The notes beneath the pieces are model-generated. The model was given only the letters and a program-made list of their open reading frames with translations, had not been told where the DNA came from and ran no database searches. Source: Callorhinus ursinus (Eukaryota > Chordata > Mammalia > Carnivora > Otariidae). From it: a stretch of DNA of 64,000 bases. This document shows positions 60,275 through 64,000 of the stretch, in pieces. A program made the position numbers and the translations under genes. The first letter of the stretch is position 1, and each line of letters begins with the position of its first letter. Location of the stretch: positions 1,895,893 through 1,959,892 of the forward strand of contig NW_020313057.1 of NCBI RefSeq assembly GCF_003265705.1, in the 5' to 3' direction.

Positions 60275-60927
60275 GTGAGCATGTTTTCATTTTTACGCTC
60301 CTGTACTATACCAAGAAAAGTTAACAATAAGCATTTCTCGGCACAGACCACAGAAAACTTTGAAAGAGCCCTTTCTTAATATTAAGATTTCTATTGTTCT
60401 ATTATATTTCTATATATGGAAACTTCTACAAAACTACTACTTGAATGATTGGCGTTAATGTTGTCTGGAAAAACAAATCGGAGGGGGAGATGAACTTTTT
60501 CAGAGTGATGATGGACTCTGAGAAACAAACTGAGGGTTCTAGAGGGGAGGGGGTGGGGGGATGGGTTAGCCTGGTGATGGGTATTAAAGAGGGCACGTTC
60601 TGCGTGGAACACTGGGTGTTATATGCAAACAATGAATCATGGAACACTACATCAAAAACTAAGGATGTACTGTATGGTGATTCACATAACATAATAATAA
60701 AAAAATATATAAAAATGGGGGAATGACTATGTAAAACCATTACAAAACAAGGTTCTCGGTTTGGAGAGTATTTTCTAAAACTTTTTTTCATCTCGTGTAT
60801 TGTTTTTGATCCAACTATGAAAACAATGTTTTCTGAGTAAGCAAGTTGAAATAGAAATTCATTCAAGCACTGCATTCACTGAATACATTTCCTTTCCTGA
60901 TTATATTTGCTTTATTTCGGTCCCTAG
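60275..60927 (+). other. ITGA8 intron, 0.65 kb, with L1 3' end
   Basis: Contains the L1 module B end at 60470-60712. The rest is AT-rich. Acceptor tccctag at 60921-60927. Confidence 0.85.
60470..60712 (+). mobile_element. Young L1 3' end (module B), sense
   Basis: gatggactctgagaaacaaa, gggtattaaagagggcacgt, gaatcatggaacactacatc, then a polyadenylation-like aataataaaaaaat. Severely 5'-truncated; G-rich part at 60540-60565. Confidence 0.93.
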
Positions 60928-61082
60928 GCTTGACTGCCGAGGTGCACGTAGACTCCCTAAAACAAAAAGGAGCCATTAAGCGCACGCTCTTCCTTGACAA
61001 CCATCAGTCCCATCGCATCTTCCCCCTTCGCATAAAGCGGCAGAAATCCCTCCACTGCCAGGATTTTGTCGTTTACCTCCGA
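60928..61082 (+). CDS. ITGA8: ITGA8 exon h (155 nt): thigh domain
   Basis: Two bases finish Gly, then L-T-A-E-V-H-V-D-S-L-K-Q-K-G, R-T-L-F-L-D-N-H-Q, H-R-I-F-P-L-R-I-K-R-Q-K-S, C-Q-D-F-V-V-Y-L-R. Ends on a whole Arg codon (phase 0), with a consensus donor gtaagt from 61083. The R-I-K-R (61029-61040) fits the furin consensus R-X-K/R-R; the human protein, as I remember it, has Val at the first Arg. The frame stays open 459 bases into the intron (see findings). Confidence 0.97.
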
Positions 61083-62353
61083 GTAAGTGTTCCAGAATCA
61101 CCTTTCTGGCCTCTAACGTTCAGATTCAAATTCCAACCATTTTTCTCTATTGAATCATCGTACTTGTCCACAGAGATCCACATCTATTTTCCTTTTATAG
61201 GAGCAAACTTTATTACAAGGCCCCTTGCTCCATTCTTGAGCTCCGAGGCAGCTGACCTGATGGTGTGTGGCTGTTCGTCCCCAAGGCTTCTTTCTGTCTT
61301 GCACACTATCCTGATACTGGTACTAACTCGGGTGGTTTTCATTTCTCACTGCCTCCCTCCCAAAAAAACCATAAACGTGAAACGTAATTTATTTGAATTT
61401 TTCTCCTACGTGAGTTATGTTTGGCCAGATGTTATCAATGCCCATTTCAGAGCCAACTCGGGAAAACGTTTAGGCAATTCAACACTTTTACTGAAAGTAA
61501 CTGATAATTATATTTTTAAAGAAATGTGTGTTTACACATAACTCCAAAAGCCTACCGTGAAATAGAAGAGCCAAAATATTTATAACACTATTATTCCAGC
61601 TTCTTAGCAGTTGTGGGGTTTATCACTCTCCCTCGTTTTGTCTCCTCCCTTAACGGGACTTAGTGAGTGAGTGAGAGAACGCAGTGAGAGCAAAGTTCAC
61701 AAACGCACTCTAGAATGCTCTAGAATGAAAAGCTGCGTGCATGACCCTTGAGTCTCATTACGACCGTGACTGGCACACATCTGAAGGTGGCATTTCCTCT
61801 GCGTGGTCTGAGGTGTTCCTGTGTGCTCAGGACCTCTGTTCCTGTTACCCCCTCCACTCTGAAGGGGGTTCTGTTTCGTTTTCTGAGGGAGCTTCAGGGG
61901 CGCTGAAGGTGTTTTGAAGTTCATGCAAGCTTAAAGAGATGACAAGAGAGGAGGAGAATCAAGATGTTTTCTCCCCCCGAGCCCAAGAGGACTCGTAAAT
62001 GCTGCCAACCTCATGAAAACAAAAATCCCAATTCACAAAACTTTCCATGACACCTATTACGTATATAAGTAGGGTTTTTTTTCCTTTGCAATTTGACCCA
62101 TCTGGGTGGGAACCTGAAGACTGCCTCCCGAAGCATATATTTCAATGAAGCACCAGCCCTAAATGATTTCATCCCTGAACGTGTATTAATTAAGCTGCCT
62201 ACTACATCCCACATGAACCTAAGCCTGCTGCCGTGATAATCACCTGACCATTCACTTCCACTGGCTGAAGTCAAACGTCGCCTGCCTCTCAGGGGCTAAC
62301 ATCTTGTAGCTATTTCCTGGAGCCTTCTTTGAGTGTGTGATTATTTTCCCTAG
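61083..62353 (+). other. ITGA8 intron, 1.27 kb
   Basis: No interspersed repeat recognised. The exon h frame runs on to a stop at 61539-61541. Acceptor ttttccctag ends at 62353. Confidence 0.8.
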
Positions 62354-62491
62354 GATGAAACTGAATTCCGAGATAAATTATCTCCAATCAACATTAGCTT
62401 GAATTACAGTTTGGATGAGTCCACCTTTAAAGAAGGCCCAGAAGTGCAACCGATATTGAATTACTACATGGAAAACACCGTGACCCAACAG
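62354..62491 (+). CDS. ITGA8: ITGA8 exon i (138 nt): thigh domain
   Basis: Forty-six whole codons, phase 0 both ends: D-E-T-E-F-R-D-K-L-S-P-I-N-I-S-L-N-Y-S, D-E-S-T-F-K-E-G, L-N-Y-Y-M-E-N-T-V-T-Q-Q. Two adjacent N-glycosylation sequons (N-I-S and N-Y-S). Donor gtaggt from 62492. This is the C-terminal strand part of the thigh Ig-like domain. Confidence 0.97.
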
Positions 62492-62987
62492 GTAGGTCCC
62501 TGACAATCTGGGATGGCTGATTCCCAGTCAGGGCCCTGGGCATCGCTCCTGTGACCTTAACACCAAACCCAGCCTCTTGCGTTTGCATTCCTGCACACCA
62601 GCTCGTCCCACTGGGGAGATTTTCCTAACGTGTTTCCTGAAACACTGCATTGTCCTGTTTTCAGAAGTCCTTCCCCTTGAGCAACCGAGATTTAATTTGT
62701 TCAAACTGTGGCTCCTAAGGGAGGAAATACAGCTTGTGATCCTCAAAACACCGCCAGAGTGGGCCTTCTTTAGGGACACGGCAGAAGGAAGGGGAATTGG
62801 GCTATGATGTCAACGAAGCTGTGTTGGGGGATCACTGCCTTGCCTAGGGTGTCTAGCGGGGCCGAATCAGGCCGCCGAGTGGAATGAAGGCTTTACTTTA
62901 ATTTGTGGAACCGTTCATACTTTTCAAGAAAAAGGGTGTGATTGAGGTTTTCCCAGATTAATCCTGATGCCCGTTTGCACAACACAG
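62492..62987 (+). other. ITGA8 intron, 0.5 kb
   Basis: Unique sequence, nothing recognised. The acceptor aacacag (62981-62987) has a weak pyrimidine tract. Confidence 0.8.
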
Positions 62988-63055
62988 GCTCACATCCTGG
63001 TGGATTGTGGCAAAGACAACGTGTGCATTCCTGACTTGAAGCTGTCAGCTAGACC
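62988..63055 (+). CDS. ITGA8: ITGA8 exon j (68 nt): genu and start of calf-1
   Basis: A-H-I-L-V-D-C-G-K-D-N-V-C-I-P-D-L-K-L-S-A-R plus two bases of Pro. The D-C-G-x-D-N-x-C-x-P motif is the disulfide-closed genu loop at the knee between thigh and calf-1, where alpha-V binds Ca2+. Donor gtaagt from 63056, phase 2 out. The next exon is not in the window. Confidence 0.96.
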
Positions 63056-64000
63056 GTAAGTTTAAATAAATAAACGTGTACACTTTATCTAATGGAATAC
63101 AGGTGTTTATTTAAAGCTTCTCTGGAGAAAGTATACACTTCCAACTACTACTACCAAAAAAAAAAAAAAAAATACTCTGCATGAAATTCTTGAGCTTGGC
63201 TACACTTTGAGTTAGCCTGTGTTTTGGGTCAGTTCTTTGTCACTGGTATCAAGTGACATACCCTAAGATTTTGCCTGGGCTGTTTCATCTTTCAGCAAAA
63301 GTGGGGGAAAAGTGCTTGTTCAAAGTGAACCCCTCTGGGCAGGGGTTGGGGGGTGATTCAGGTTGTATGTACTTACCTCAGTCCTGGGAGCGGAGACCCA
63401 GGCTGGTTGTATCTACACCTTACCCAAACTAGCTTTTGCAGCACCTCATGACTCAAAAGCATCCTTAAAATTGTCAAAATGAAATCAATTTTTTAATTTT
63501 CTGAAAAAAGAAAAATTAATGGCACTCTGTGGAGTAAAGCAGAAGGTGTCCCAAAATCAAATTAAGAATCAGAGTGCTTCGGGACCCCTGGGTGATTCAG
63601 TGGGTTAAGCGTCTGCCTTCGGCTCAGGTCATGATCCCAGTGTCCTGGGATGGAGCCCCGTGTCAGGTTCCCTGCTCAGTGGGGCTCCCTCTGCCCCTCC
63701 TCCCTGCTCACGCTCTCTCTCTGTCTCTCCCCCTCTCTGAATAAATAAAGTCTTTAAAAAAAAAAAAAAAAGTAAAGAATCAAACGGCCTCCCAGTTGCC
63801 TGTAACGGAGAGTCACCAATCCAGCACTGGTAACTGCACTACATTTTGTTATGGAAAGAAATGAGACCAAGATAAAACATCCTCTGCTGGAAAAAGCAGA
63901 CTCATGCTCCTCACACCCCAACACACACACACACCCAAGGCCCATCCCACCACCAGTGTTTGGAATCTGCTTGGCAACCTTTCAGGGGATTTTTTTCCCA
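63056..64000 (+). other. ITGA8 intron, 5' part
   Basis: Contains a Can-SINE at 63581-63771 and an A-17 tract near 63155. No further exon before the window end. Confidence 0.85.
63581..63771 (+). mobile_element. Can-SINE, full length, forward
   Basis: gggacccctgggtgattcag head, gtctgccttcggctcaggtc, CT repeat, gaataaataaagtctttaaa tail. Short imperfect flank match (aagaatca). Confidence 0.93.

Larger units (their letters stand above)
1..64000 (+). other. ITGA8: ITGA8 gene body, internal part (10 exons)
   Basis: Ten + strand exons (57, 53, 206, 192, 46, 108, 56, 155, 138 and 68 nt; 1,079 nt in all) join with consistent phases and no stop codon. They give about 359 residues, roughly a third of a ~1,060-residue integrin alpha chain. 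All nine complete introns are GT-AG. The order of parts is blade 5, blade 6, blade 7, thigh, genu, as in the alpha-5/alpha-8/alpha-V/alpha-IIb group that lacks an I domain. Words such as FMEREFES, GDLNQDGYND, AGKDQRGKV and LDSTFKEG-like DESTFKEG match alpha-8 as I remember it better than alpha-V or alpha-5. Neither gene end is present; the window opens and closes in introns. Family identity is near certain, paralogue identity very likely. Confidence 0.95.

Noticed and set aside
7145..63055. ITGAV or ITGA5 instead of ITGA8
   Set aside because: The layout fits all three, but F-M-E-R-E-F-E-S, A-G-K-D-Q-R-G-K-V and N-S-T-D-M-T-F match alpha-8 as I remember it. A protein search would settle it.
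1..64000. A new multi-gene biological system
   Set aside because: Every stretch with protein-like signal is either ITGA8 exon or L1 ORF2. There is no gene cluster, CRISPR array, toxin or prophage; the window is ordinary mammalian gene interior.

Overview
The window is a stretch of a mammalian nuclear genome. It holds ten coding exons of one large multi-exon gene on the + strand, set in long introns full of interspersed repeats. The gene is integrin alpha-8 (ITGA8). Its exons, joined at GT-AG sites with compatible phases, read through the last three FG-GAP blades of the beta-propeller, the thigh domain and the Cys-containing turn (genu) that leads to calf-1. The 5' exons (signal peptide, blades 1-4) and 3' exons (calf domains, membrane segment, tail) lie outside the window. 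The tRNA-Lys-derived SINEs, with a head like gggcgcctgggtggctcag and a taaa-rich tail, are Can-SINEs, so the source is a carnivore, most likely a caniform (dog, bear, seal or mustelid group). I cannot name the species.

Layout. 1-3375: 5'-cut L1 ORF2 plus a two-part 3' UTR, with a 100-N gap. 3395-3772: MLT1-like LTR. 4336-4392 and 7145-7197: exons for the start of blade 5. 7198-19953: 12.8-kb intron with Can-SINEs, old L1 and L2/MIR pieces, and a 10-N gap. 19954-20159 and 22537-22728: exons for blades 5-7. 22729-51065: a 28.3-kb intron holding a decayed sense L1 (31.3-34.05 kb) and an almost full-length antisense L1 (35.28-41.6 kb) that is itself interrupted by a younger sense L1 (38.48-39.37 kb). 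51066-51111 and 53282-53389: exons for the end of blade 7 and the start of the thigh. 60219-63055: four closely spaced exons finishing the thigh. 63056-64000: intron.

How it works together. There is only one host gene, and no operon or multi-gene system. Integrin alpha-8 pairs with beta-1 at the cell surface as an RGD-type matrix receptor (nephronectin is a known ligand, important in kidney development). The segment encoded here contains three Ca2+-binding loops of the propeller and most of the upper leg. All other protein-like open frames are relics of L1 reverse transcriptase or chance frames.

I found no exciting new biological system. What deserves a second look is structural: two assembly gaps that look like unmerged overlaps; an inverted 118-bp copy of a nearby L1 junction pasted about 0.9 kb away; a tail-only retroinsertion with a perfect 14-bp target duplication; a micro-insertion of only a SINE head; an L1 with two tandem 3' UTRs; a triple inverted hairpin cluster; and, in the gene, a lineage-specific RIKR site and a long open intron frame.
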